A DNA stretch of 64,000 nucleotides from Mimachlamys varia (GCA_947623455.1 OX392536.1:31625465-31689464); one strand, 5' to 3'. Positions 49,276-61,107 are shown, numbered from the stretch's first letter. Numbers and translations: made by a program. Notes: a model not told the origin generated them from the letters alone.

Positions 49276-49283
49276 TATTTATA
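49276..49283 (-). promoter_or_regulatory. TATA box of shematrin-like gene
   Basis: TATAAATA on the minus strand followed by AGGAGGACC, about 30 nt before the inferred leader exon. Same promoter layout as the Met/Gly-rich neighbour. Confidence 0.6.
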
Positions 49284-49299
49284 CAAAATCTATCTTTTT

Positions 49300-51620
49300 C
49301 TTCCTGCAATAAAACTTTTTTGTTTTGCATACACATCATGATGGGAAAGAGCAAAAAACTTTCGATCAAACATGTCCAGACCTCTGACCGCTATCGACCC
49401 TAATGGACTTTTAGCGAACAACCCACTGACAGGGTAAGAGAATAATCGTGTATTGGACGTAATGCATGACTAACAGGACGGCTGAACTGGCCATTTGATT
49501 ACATGACGTGTCACGGGAAGTGCTTGACCGCCGCCTAGCTGGCTGGAGTACAGGTAATATAGTCGAAATTGTCATTATTCATATCTTTGTATTTCCTCTA
49601 GTCATTAACATGGGAATAGACAACATTCGATATACTTCTAAAAAAGCACCTATCTTAACTTAGTTTCTTATTTTCTCTTCATGTGAACCATTCATTCAAC
49701 CATGGTTCGTAATATTTGCATGATTTGTAATGCACAATGTATGACGCTAAAAACTATATCGTGCAAATATTTACAAAAATCTGCTGTTCGAAAAAAGACG
49801 CTATCCTAATAAAAGCAGAATGATTGCACGAGCGTAACCCAAAACATTAGCAAGAAATGACAACGGTATGATAACAAATAAGATGAATTATTTTAACTGT
49901 TTCCGTCCCGTGAATCAATCAAAAATTTAAACTATTTATAAGATTTTTTAAATCAATTTATTTATATTGATATTTTTTTTAATTTATTTATATTTTTCTC
50001 AAAATTAACTCAAACACGGAACGCCGTGCAAACATTTTTGTTTTTCTTAATTGCAAGTTAGTAAAATTATGATATTCAATAAATCAAGATCGGCGAAAAG
50101 AAATACTGCTTACATGTACATTTCAGGTGATTTTATTCCATTTCCATGATAGAAGTAGTAAACTTCATATCATATTCATGACGAGTATTTAAATTTGATA
50201 ATTTTTATACATTGTAAGAATGTCCAATTTGTTAAATCAATTTTTTTTTCCAGTTTTTATTTTTGTGTGCCCCCTAGGAAAATATGTGCACCCTGGCAAT
50301 TCACTCTGAGAGGAAAACCACGAAACACTGATTAGTTGGTATATTTCTGTGTACGCATATTAAGTATTTGTCACCAGGCCTATGATAAATACTTGGTATG
50401 TGTATTTGTTTCGTTGATAAGATGATCTTTGGACCCATACGAAGGTCATGAATCTATATTTTGAAAACAGACATTATGCTGCGGGGCATTGTGACGAGTT
50501 TGTCACTTGAGACGGTTAACTGGTATCAGCAACCCTCCACGGCGTTGACAAATTCTGGATATTATCTTTATTAAATTTTAATTTTCCTATAATAGTTGTA
50601 CTTAAAGGCCCAATAAACGTAACTTCAGGGAAATTTTCGTGATTCTGAAAAATTCTGAAAAAATCCAGTTGATAACCATGCAAAAATAAGCCTAAAACGA
50701 AGTAAACCTGAGCGGTAACTAACAAGAAACTTTTGACAAAAAAAATCCAAAGAATTGAAAATAATTCAGGTGGGGCCCATTTCAACAACAAACCGAAGGT
50801 AGACGACGGTTCGAAATGGACGAGTTTTTACAAATATCGTGTTTCAACTGCTGCTGTACCGGTAACCGCGAAAGAATTCATCTTGAATATTGTTGATATC
50901 AGTTAATCTTAACTAAATCTATAAATATAATTAGTTATTAAGCTTGATTTTCGCTTCAAGTTTTGCCGAAAGTTACGTATATTGGGCCTTTAATTGCATG
51001 GTATGCCAGAAATATATAGTACTGAATGAGAAGGTAATGGAATAGAACATACTGTATGTAATTTGTACACTTTAAGTTATAGTTAGTTAATATCATGTAA
51101 ATGTACCATCACTTCCGTATCCTGCTTTACCGCTATATATGTATATATTGTCAATAATTATGATTTAAAGAATATGACGCTGTGGTGTGTGTGTTTTTGT
51201 TTTGTTTTATTTGTTTGTTTGTTTTGTCTAAGACAATTAAGGTTTTGCAATTATGACCATTTCCAAATCAATACAAATCTAATCATACTGACCGGTAAAT
51301 TAGAACCCACATACCTACTGTATTTTAATTATCCTATGTTTTTTTTAAATCTGACTGACAAACGTCATATATATATATGTGTGTGTTTTACCAATATCAA
51401 GCTACATCAATCACTCACAGCGTTTTGTATATTTTGTCTTTTATTTTGTTATTGTGTTATTGCGTTGAACTGTTTGTACAGAACTATAACTGTGTGGCTA
51501 CACAAAAGACTAAAAGTAACCCAAGCATATCGCAAATACATAGAGCGCACATCATTCACGTATGATGTGCATAATGGTGCTATTGAACTTTCCTCGTTTG
51601 TGCGATTTGGTTAAGCGGTA
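49300..51620. other. Intergenic spacer
   Basis: No recognised gene. Contains a TTAA-flanked MITE (50606-50989). The open frame at 51174-51614 (146 aa) is T/G-rich, starts in a low-complexity TTTGTTTG tract and shows no domain, so it is not called. Confidence 0.5.
50606..50989. mobile_element. MITE with TTAA target duplication
   Basis: 384 bp with terminal inverted repeats AGGCCCAATAAACGTAACTT and, reversed from the right, AGGCCCAATATACGTAACTT. It is flanked by TTAA on both sides (50602-50605, 50990-50993). TTAA duplication is typical of piggyBac-type transposition. No transposase, so non-autonomous. Confidence 0.75.
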
Positions 51621-51629
51621 TGTTAAATA

Positions 51630-52170
51630 TTTCTCGATAAATATATGTTTCGTATGAAATAAAGTAAATACAAAGTCTCGTTTGGAATACAGTAAATACG
51701 AAAGTTTCGTATGAAAGTAATACGGAAGTTTCGTACCCCACAGTAAATACGGAAGTTTCGTATGAAAGTAATACGGAAGTTTCGTACCCCACAGTAAATA
51801 CGGAAGTTTCCTATAGAAAAAACGTTTCTAAAAAGTTTCTAATGAAATAACTACAGAAGTTTCGTATAAAATAAAGTAAATACGGAAGTTTCCAATGAAA
51901 TATTGAAATAAAGTAAATACGAAAGTCTCGTATGGAATAGAGTAAACACGAAAGTTTCGTATAAAATAAAGTAAACACGGAGGTTCCGTATGAAATAAAG
52001 TAAATATGGAATCTCGTATCAAAAATTTTTAAATACGGAAGTATCGTATGAAGTTAATATGGATGTTTCGTATTGAATCAAGTAAATACGAAAGTCTCGT
52101 ATGGGATAAAGTAAATACGGAAGTTTCGTATGAAAAAAAGTGTGAATACGGAAGTCTCATGTGTAATAAT
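51630..52170 (+). repeat. About 29-bp minisatellite
   Basis: Roughly 18 variable units of GTAAATACGGAAGTTTCGTA followed by TGAAATAAA. The minus-strand open frames at 51580-52022 (YETSVF-type repeats) are this array read through. Confidence 0.88.
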
Positions 52171-52179
52171 CAAAAAAAC

Positions 52180-55100
52180 TAAAAATATCAAATATCTTAA
52201 TATAGTTTTATTATTGACCTGCCATGTCTGTTAATTGTGTTTGCAACCTCAAAAGTACAATTATTAACATGTCGATGATTGACGATGCTCAATATCTGTG
52301 AAATTGGGACAATCTAGATCTCCTGAGCAAAACCAGGTATGCAATATGTTTGAACGGAATATATTTACACGTAGACAAACCTATAGAGCTGAAATGGCAC
52401 ACGTAGAACACATTTTAAAAGTCAGGTATACACCGGCCAAACACCAAATCGTAATACTCCAACCAGATTACTTAATGTACCTGCCACCGCGCATACAATG
52501 TACATGTACGAAAGCTGTATCCGGTCAGTTTTTCTGTTGTTCACGCATGGTGGGAACATTGTAGAAACATCGTTCGCACACCATACGATCATGTAACTGT
52601 GTGCGGTCCCACAATTATGTATATGTCATTTCCTTTTTCATTAAAAAAAGTCATTGATGTTACATGTAATAGGCATTGGAATCGGTCGAACTTATCAATG
52701 TTATACGGTTTATCTTTTCTTGTTTTGAACTGTGTGGTTCACCAAGTAGGAGATGTATATGCTGCTCAAAATACAATATTAAGTTTTTGTTAATAAATTA
52801 AACAAAACGCAACAATGACATGACATAAATATCTAATAGTAGTGATAATGAACATGGAAAAAGGATCCAAATCTAAGAGTTTCTGCTTATTGTCGCATAT
52901 CTAAAATAATTAACATTGGCACTATCAAAGATTTATAGGAGAAAGCTCAAAGTTTCTAGATGAAGCTTTGTATTATGTTATTATATCTTAAAGAATAACG
53001 GAAAATATGTATATGATATATCGTCAAAGTTATTAAGTAGAAGATAAAGCAGGGAGCGATCATCGTATCAGGATTAGATATATTTCTTTGTTAAAACACA
53101 TCCCCTGATGTCCAAAATACAAGCGACAGCTCAATCTTATCTGATCTATGGCTAATTTGTAGGTTAATGAGATAGAAAACGATAGAAAGAAATAAATCAT
53201 CGCAGGATATTGGCCCGCGCTGGAAGGCTGTGATTGCTCAGTTCGTATGACGTACCTCCCTAGAAACTTTATTACAGTATTTTTATCTTTAGGGTTATTA
53301 AGTTTATAAGTCGTACATGTACTACGGCCCAACTAATCATGCAAGAAATTTAAATGATGATATATTTGTTTGTCTGAAACGAAATGTCCTCGAAACAGGT
53401 CATAAACATGTTCCAAGCTGTTCATTTACAAAGTTATCTTAAGGCAAAGGTATAATGGCAACAGACCCAGTACCTTCAAACACTGAACGCCGGCATGGTA
53501 TTGACTTATATCTAGGATAAAGGCCTATTGATGACAAATTTACTCAAGTTTTCGATTAATCAACCTAGTTTGTTATCTTTGGAGACATGTCTCCCACAAT
53601 AAAACACATCAGACAATGCCGAAGTGTCAATAAAACCACAATCCGAATTCGAAAACTTCGACGCTAGCCAAAAACTACTAGAAATACTAATGCATGCATT
53701 ACAAGAAACCTTGTATTGGGAAAAGGCATTATAGGTAATATATATAAACATGCATTTGATATGCGAGTGTGTATCTTGTAAATACATGTAACATGCATAG
53801 CATTGCAATTCAAAGCATATTTTCTGAGGATTCTCATTAGGTCAACACATGTACTGTGAATCAGCCCATCAGTACGTGTATAGTACATGATTGTAATTCC
53901 TATTTAAAAAATGTTCTCGCTAAATATAAAACATGTTCACTATGTAAATCCAAGATATTTAAAAAGGCAATCGTAAACCTTTATGCATTGTCCATTTAAA
54001 CATTGAACTGTTACCAGATGTTACGTAACGGGCGACATTCTATTTATATGTCACCCGAATTGTATTTATATCGACTGTATACTACATCGGGTAACAGTTC
54101 AGTGCTTGAATGAACTGTCCATTTCCAAAGAATGAAGTTGTTCATTAGAATTCTCAGTAATATGTTCTTTTTTTTTCTACATGTCCTCTCCTTCTCTTAA
54201 TTATTACTGATACCATGATTTATGATAAGTATTTATTCGAACATGTATACATTTCTGTAAATAACTATGTGCGAAATTTCGCGAAAATTATTCAGGAATA
54301 TACGATTCTACATTTATTTAATGAGTGGATGCATGGTACAATGCATATTTCATTAAACTAGCATAGAAAATGTGCTAAATTTGTACTTTTTTGAATATTG
54401 ATTATATTCTTTTTTATCTAAAACATATATATTGATACATGTACGTAATGTGAAATAGGCATTTATAGCTTGAACATGGGCTATTCCCGGATTGCAGGTA
54501 AGATGTATATTCGACCGTATTTGACCATTCATCTTTATCAAGACAGACAGGTTGACATGTTTTATTTCTGCTGAACCCTGCTTCACAAAGGATTCAGTTT
54601 ACCTGTACTTTGTGGTATGTAAATCATTATGTGTCAAGTAGATAAGCCGAGAGTACATGTTTCACTATACATGTGTCAGAAAGGTTCTTATTATAATAAT
54701 ATCATAATTATTATTGCATCCTTAATGACCCTTCAACATCAGAGAGCTTGTTAGGACAAATAAATAGTCGACAAACACAAACGCAACATAAAAAACATCA
54801 AACAATGAAATGACTTGGAAATGGCTATGGTGGATTTTGTTTGTTTGTTTGCTTGTTTTAAGACCAACAGCTTTCAGAAAGCCTAAAATTGTAGAGAAAT
54901 AATGTTTCGAAAAGATACGTCAGACTCGTAAAATTGTTATAGAAATGATCTCGAGTTTACTGAAGGTCGAAACAGTCTAACGATAAATGTTTTAATGACT
55001 GTTTTGACTTTCGCTTTTTTCACTTTCACTTTCATCAACAACACCTGATACATGAGTTCCTATTTGTGCGATTGAGCATTAATAGCCGCTCCTAAAAATC

Positions 55101-55590
55101 GGCTGGATCACCTTTTCCTGGATATAGATGATTAAAAGAGTAGCTGAAATGGAACCCGTAGTCGATTTAATGAACACTTGTGTACAGGAGCAATTACGAA
55201 ATATTCTTGATAACGTGTATAATTTAATTTTTTAGTGACATGGTGCCTTATTTCGGAGATTTTATCGATTATCATAGTTTTTATTTATTGATTTAATATT
55301 TGTGAGGTGAAACTGCTCCAATATATTGCCGTGCATACTCGTTAATAATTAAAATCCTGCTGTGTAATATTCGAAAAAGAGTGTGCTGTGAGAAACTCCG
55401 ACCATCAGCTGCTGTACATACGGATTGTTTGATATCACGTGATCCATTCAAAGGAAAGGTAATTGCGTTAGGCATTACATTGTATATATATTATGTACTA
55501 TTGACTCGAACTTTCAAGTATCGGGACAAAAAGAGTATTTCCTCTAAATCTGCCCGAATAATTAGCCCTTTGGTAGAGATGATCAAATTT
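52180..55590. other. Intergenic spacer
   Basis: No gene recognised. A fragment of repeat R1 lies at 53610-53660. The 88-aa open frame at 52298-52564 lacks any motif and is not called. Confidence 0.5.
53610..53660 (+). repeat. Dispersed repeat family R1, copy d (fragment)
   Basis: GACAATGCCGAAGTGTCAAT, AAAACCACAATCCGAATTCG. Diverged and short. Confidence 0.55.
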
Positions 55591-55596
55591 TCTTAG

Positions 55597-55735
55597 TAGT
55601 GAGACATGGGATATCAACCCTCGGGGTAAGATTCTTAAGCTACCAAACACTCGACAAGCCTCGTGTTGGCAACTTAAGAATTTTACCCCTCCGGTTGAGA
55701 TATCACTGTCTAACCCCCAATGGGGTGAACAATTC
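55597..55735. repeat. Palindromic dispersed element, copy 1
   Basis: The left arm CAACCCTCGGGGTAAGATTC, TTAAG pairs with CTTAAGAATTTTACCCCTCC, GGTTG around a short centre (ACTCGACAAGCCTCGTGT). Outer sequences GAGACATGGGATATC and GATATCACTGTCTAACCCC are also complementary. A second copy lies 385 bp away. Confidence 0.75.
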
Positions 55736-55981
55736 TTTTAATCACACCCTTGGGTTGAGACCAGCTACACGAGCTTTTTGCTCGTTCTCACCAATTGTAT
55801 GACGTCAAAGCAACAATACCATGACGTCACGGCAACAATAAAATGAACTCACGTCGACAACACAATCGTATCATATCAACATTGTCTTGTATGGATGTAA
55901 CGTCAAAATCAGATATACATTTTGGACATTGTATATGAGGTTTTACAGGGTAAGAGGAAAATAATCATTCACAACCTTGGT

Positions 55982-56117
55982 AGTGAAACAAGGGCTCCCA
56001 ACCCTCGGGATTAGATTCGTAAGATGCCAAAGACTCGTGTTTGGCAACTTAAGAATTTACCCCTCGGGTTGAGATTCCCATGTCTCACCCCCAAAAGGGT
56101 GAACGATTATTTTAATC
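55982..56117. repeat. Palindromic dispersed element, copy 2
   Basis: Same structure as 55597-55735: CAACCCTCGGGATTAGATTC, then CTTAAGAATTTACCCCTCGG, ending TGTCTCACCCCCAAAAGGGT and GAACGATT. Same orientation as copy 1. Confidence 0.75.
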
Positions 56118-56990
56118 TTGAATTCCTAACTAATACAACATTAATATTCATGTTTCGTTAGAAGAGATACATTGTAGTTCTTGGAAGTAGTTGACTTAGT
56201 AAGTGTGGATGGTTGATAGTAAATTGTGAGATATGAGACATACTGTTAACTTTAACGGGTTCATTGACCTTTATTTGACTTTTGGTACAATTAAGTATGG
56301 TTTTATTAAGTTTGAAGTCCTACGGGGGAACTGATATTGCTAATAAGGACGAGCTCCAATGCGTGATGTGTATAGACGTGTGTACACGAGTATGTTGAAA
56401 GCAAGCGATCGGATTAACATTCAATTATCCAGTATTATGGAAATATTATCTGACACAAACAATGTTTTTTTTTATGTGACGTTTCGATGACTAGTACGAT
56501 ATGTACCCTGACACCTTCATCAGACTAATGACCAACAGCAAAGCGTATGCACACAGCAGATGTAAATTGTGTACGATTTGGTGAATGACAAATCTGTCGC
56601 TTCGTCTACGCTGTAAGGCGTATGTACAATAGTAAAGTTATTGTACCAAATGACTAGATTCAACTACGCTTTAATTTGTTTATGACTTAGTCATAGATGT
56701 GCGTGAGTCTGTAAGCCCCACATCTCGATTTAGAACCGGCCCACTGCGGCGTATCCAGATGATTTCTTCGATCTGACGCCTTAGCAAATTAAAGTCTAGC
56801 ACTTTGGAGTTTTCCCAGTCAATCACAAGGTTTTTCTGTATGTCATGGTCCGTGATTGCCGATTTTTTTTAACTGAGACTACGCCTGCTTCTTTTCTGAT
56901 CTGGTGAATTTCTTTCCTTCTTTTGTGTCAGTATCTTTCCGGTGTTCACCAAGATACCGTAGTCAAAATAACGTCGGAAAGTGATGATTC
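56118..56990. other. Intergenic spacer
   Basis: No gene, repeat or structure recognised in this stretch. Confidence 0.4.
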
Positions 56991-57228
56991 TGCAGGTTCA
57001 GGGTAATAGCAGACCGCAGGCTCTAGGTACATTTTGTTGCAAACTTAAGAAAGATTCCAAGTAATAGCAGGCCACATTCTGTGGGTTATAGCTCACAGGC
57101 TCTGGGCTTTAGCAGTCCACATGCTCTTGGTAATAGAAGACTACAGGCTCGGGGTAATATTAGACTGTAGTACATCACGTGACTGAACACTGCTTTCCCA
57201 TTGGCTACACACATGGATACTTTGAAGC

Positions 57229-57256
57229 GATAGTGCCCGCTCACCCGGGCACTATC
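57229..57256. repeat. Perfect hairpin, GATAGTGCCCG stem
   Basis: GATAGTGCCCG / CGGGCACTATC, an 11-bp perfect stem with a 6-nt CTCACC loop. It shares the GGGCACTAT motif with the larger inverted repeat just downstream. Confidence 0.85.
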
Positions 57257-57485
57257 AAATTTGGCGCGATGTTCAACATGAATCTATTATGACGTCAGTA
57301 TTGAGTTACGTCACTATAACGTCGTGCTACTGTTCTGATTGAAATGAAAATGGCTGACTCTGGAAACGACCTAAAGCTGGCCATGCCACAATAGATATCA
57401 CAATAAAACGAGTTCTGATATATACATATATATTGAAATGGAAGGGTGATGTACTAAACCCATCATGGCCCTGTGGAGAGGGCAC

Positions 57486-57688
57486 TATTGCATCCTAGTA
57501 ATGTCTCGTGATTAGATAGTGCCCTCGACTTCGGCTCAGGCACTATTCCATCCCTCGACAATACTATTTATCTATTATGGCCCTGTTGAGAGGGCACTAT
57601 TGCCTCATAGTATTGTCGAGGAATGGAATAGTGCCTGAGCCGAAGTCGAGGGCACTATCTCATCACGAGACAATACTATGAGGCAATA
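57486..57688. mobile_element. Large foldback element with 82-bp arms
   Basis: Arms 57486-57567 and 57607-57688 are inverted copies with 5 mismatches in 82 bp, separated by 39 bp. Each arm contains its own inner hairpin (AGTGCC...GGCACT around CTCGACTTCGGCTC). The spacer repeats ATGGCCCTGTTGAGAGGGCA, which also precedes arm 1 at about 57467. No coding capacity. Confidence 0.85.
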
Positions 57689-58223
57689 TTAAAAGTTCTG
57701 GGTAATACATTGTAGACTACAGACTCTGGGTAATACATTGTGCAAAGCAGACTACAGTCCACTGGTTATATATTGTATACTGCAGGCTCTTGGTAATACA
57801 TTGAAGATTTAAGGCTCTGGGTAATACATTGTAGATTAAAGGTTCAGGGTAATACATTGTAGATTAAAGGTTCAGAGTAATACATTGTAGACTACAGACT
57901 CTGGGTAATACATTGTACATAGCAGACTACAGACTCTGGGTAATACATTGCACATAGTAGGCTATAGACTCTTGGTAATACATAGTAGACCACAGACTCA
58001 GGGTAATATATTGCACATAACAGCTAGACTACAGGCACTGAGAAATAGCAGACTACTGGCTCTAGGCAATATCAGTCCGTAGGCTCTCAGTTCAATGTAT
58101 ATACAGTATAAGCTTCTGTAGCTATTGGTGTATCAATTTTAAATCTTATTATGGCGCGGGGATAGGGTGGAAACTTGAGTACCGAGTCAGACACTACTTT
58201 CGTGAAAGGCAATTGCGTTATCC

Positions 58224-58525
58224 CACAGGGACCTGAGAATTTGTTACAGCCAGTTTTGGACCTAAAATAGGATGTTTAGAGCAATTTTACACATTTGGGG
58301 GGTTTCCGATAAAAATGCCCCCTCATTGGTCATAAAAGCTATTACGACAATTGGGGGGGGGCATTTTTATCGAAAAGTGACCTTAACCCTGGTCATAAAA
58401 GCTGTTATGACCATTGAGGGGCCATTTTTATCGAAAGTGATCTCAACCCCCCAAATGTGTAAAAGTACTCTAAACATCCTATTTTAGGTCCAAAACTAGC
58501 TGTAACAAATTCTCAGGTCCCTGTG
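58224..58525. mobile_element. Non-autonomous hAT-like MITE with 8-bp target duplication
   Basis: 302 bp with long terminal inverted repeats beginning CACAGGGACCTGAGAATTTG and continuing through CCTAAAATAGGATGTTTAGA. An 8-bp duplication CGTTATCC flanks it (58216-58223, 58526-58533). Eight-bp duplications are typical of hAT elements. The 71-aa open frame inside is an accident of the inverted repeats. Confidence 0.85.
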
Positions 58526-58984
58526 CGTTATCCCACAACAGCAACAAGAATTCATGCATCATTTTAACATTAGATTTATATTTGTTCGATGAGTGTACGG
58601 TATATATACTGTTGTACATACCTTTACTGATTTTACAAAAAAAAAGTCTTTTCTCTTATTAGGAAGTAAAATCTTAATCCGGAATTTTTGCCCCGTCATT
58701 CCGGTTTTTGTTAGTTTGATATAACAGTCACGCGACTGTGCATGTCGCTGTCCACTCCCTGCGACAACTGGCTGAAAACACGTCATTTTCAACATTATAT
58801 GGGCAACAAGGTATTTATTGCGTTCATAAAGAATCCGGGCTAATTAGAGTACAATATATTTATGGAAATTTACTTGTGCTGATGGTCGTAATATTTGTAT
58901 ACGATACGGAAATTGGACCGTTCTTGGATAAATAGTTGCCTCAGTTATGTATATAGAAATCGAAAGTACATGTTATTTCAACGC

Positions 58985-59830
58985 TGTACGCACTGAAGAA
59001 ACTCACATGTGGGTCTGCCACACGTTTTGTGAAGAACTGTATTCGAACAAAGGAGGACATATCTATGGTATAACACATTTCGTCTGTATATGTTTACAAG
59101 AGGTTATATATATGTGGGTCTGTTACACATTTCGTCTGTATACGAACAAAACAAACACATGTTGGTCTGTAACACATTTCGTCTGTATACGAACAAAACA
59201 AACACATGTGTGCTGTCACACATTCTGTCTGTATACGAACAAAACAAACACATGTGGTCAGCTGTCACACATTCTGTCTGTATACGAACAAAATAAACAC
59301 TTGTGGGTCTGTTTACATATTGTGCCTATATACAATGTATGTACAAAATAAACGCATGTGGGTCTTGCACACATTCTGTCTGTATACGAACAAAACAAAC
59401 ACATGTGGTCTGTTACACGTTTTGTTTGTATACGTACAAAATAAACACATGCGTGTCTGTTTACATATTGTGGTTGTACATGTACAAAATAAACAAAAGT
59501 GAGTCTGTTACACATTTCGTTTGTATACGTACAAAATGAACACATGTGGGTCTATTACACATTTAGTATGTATACGTACAAAATAAACACAAGTTGGTCT
59601 GTAAAATATTTAATCTGTATACGAACAAAACAAACACATGTGGGTCCGTTACCCATTTTGTCTGCATACACACAAAACAAGCATAAATATGGGCGTCTAT
59701 CACATATTGTGTCTGTATACATTATGTTGTACAACCATTGAAACACACATATGGTATATTGGTCTGTCATACGTTGTGTGTGTATACGTACAAAATAAAT
59801 GTATGCATGTGGGTCTGTCATAAGCTTATC
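58985..59830 (+). repeat. About 48-bp minisatellite, about 17 copies
   Basis: Units of ACACATGTGGGTCTGTTACA, CATTTCGTCTGTATACGAAC, AAAACAA with variants. Many units are 48 bp, a multiple of three, so long open frames persist on both strands (for example 58947-59351, 59206-59502, 59555-59884); these are not taken as genes. Confidence 0.88.
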
Positions 59831-59971
59831 ATTTAGACTTAAGATACTTGATAAGATAGTGTGAAACAAAGTAAATAAATACATTGTAAAACACCGTTAC
59901 TCATTTATCTCATTACATGATAATTTGATGGTGGAATTATAAATAACAAAAACACAATACATCTAAATATA

Positions 59972-60693
59972 TGTAACAGGAACGTGCCGGGTCCAGTTTT
60001 TAGGGTTACAAACTGCACCCGACTCGCTACCCTTAGCAACCTAGGTTCGATGGGTATATGCTTGTTTGTATGGTGGAGAACATACCCGACTATTGATGTA
60101 GAATTAACAAAGTGTTTATTATACGAAAAATAGATACGAAGGACACAATAACAAATAATAACAGTGATGTTTACAACATCCTAGACCCCCACAGACACAC
60201 CCCAACTAACCCTAACAGCCTTACATTTCCTACCCAGATATTTTCCTACATGTAGCTATATAGACTTACAATAGGCACCTACCCCTAACTCCCATCCCGC
60301 CCCATATACCTGACGAACCCTAAAATAATACCTTAACAACTACAGTGGCACAGGAACTCAATCCTTTGACTGTCCTGCACAGAACGTAACACTCCATTAT
60401 ATACGCTACATTGACAATACAAACCGACGGACCAATGAAAAAATAGCATTGACGCTGACACGGGGACAGGTACAGACAACAAAGCCTGAAGTTACAGACA
60501 GGTAAACTGACACAACACTTAGCACAGGACAGGTACACGTGGACAAGACACAACAACAGAGGTCGGGTGACACCAGAGCACCCTGACCTAAAACTAGCAC
60601 ATGAAACCTACACTAACTGACCCTTACCAAGTAAACACATTTACATATAGAACATGGACTCTGTACAATAATAACCCCCCCCCCCCCGCTACA
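59972..60693 (-). mobile_element. Candidate solo LTR
   Basis: A 722-bp block with ends TGTAACAGGAAC and GCTACA, flanked by TATA on both sides. Read on the minus strand it begins TGTAGCGGGG, has a TATA-like GTATATAATGG near 60394-60405 and an AATAAA at 60114-60119, then ends CCTGTTACA, which is the order expected of U3-R-U5. The flank is low-complexity, so the duplication is weak evidence. The block has a composition unlike its surroundings. No internal retroelement sequence adjoins it. Confidence 0.5.
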
Positions 60694-61107
60694 TATATAA
60701 AGTTCTGTAAGCTGTAAAACTCACCGAACATTGTAGAAACATAATGTCTCAAAAACATTTTGATGATACACTAACAGGTACCGACTACAGTTAAAGATGT
60801 TGAAAAAATAGGATTAAATTGACCAGGTCCTTTTATTTTTAATTTAACCTTCTAAAAGTACCAAAAATTGTCTTATAACTTCCAATGCTTAGGTGCTTAG
60901 TGATGTTAGAGTTAAACTAATCAGTTGTTTTCTCTGACCAATTTTATTGTTTGTTTTCGTCCTATTACTTAAATTAATTGCAATCCTTACATTCTTTCAT
61001 AACGACACTGCTATCACACAACCATTTGAGGAGTTTCACAAAATTATACATTCACATTAAAAAATATTCCCCCGGTGTAGCATACTTACTTTTTTTTACC
61101 TCTGCAG
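60694..61107 (+). other. Possible promoter, leader exon and intron of TRIM gene
   Basis: TATATAAAG at 60694-60702 adjoins the candidate LTR. A leader from about 60725 to ACAG|GTACCG at 60777 would then splice to the clear acceptor TTTTTTACCTCTGCAG (ends 61107). The acceptor is strong; the promoter and donor are weak guesses. Confidence 0.3.

Larger units (their letters stand above)
56991..58085 (+). repeat. Variable minisatellite, interrupted by an inserted module
   Basis: Units of 28-40 bp around CAGACTCTGGGTAATACATT and GTAGACTACAG occupy 56991-57180 and 57690-58085. About 500 bp between them (57181-57689) have unrelated sequence containing hairpins, so the array appears to have been split by an insertion. 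Confidence 0.8.

Noticed and set aside
51174..51614. 146-codon plus-strand frame
   Set aside because: Begins in a TTTGTTTG low-complexity run and shows no domain or convincing splice context; its Cys/Phe/Leu-rich start reflects T-rich DNA rather than a clear signal peptide.
58272..58487. 71-codon frame with repeated TLVIKA
   Set aside because: Wholly within the 302-bp MITE; the repetition comes from its inverted and direct repeats.
4749..59830. CRISPR array among the tandem repeats
   Set aside because: Repeats have no unique spacers between conserved units and no cas genes are near; the window is eukaryotic.
58947..59884. Long open frames of 78-134 codons on both strands
   Set aside because: They lie in the 48-bp minisatellite; the period being a multiple of three keeps frames open. 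No start, domain or signal peptide supports them.
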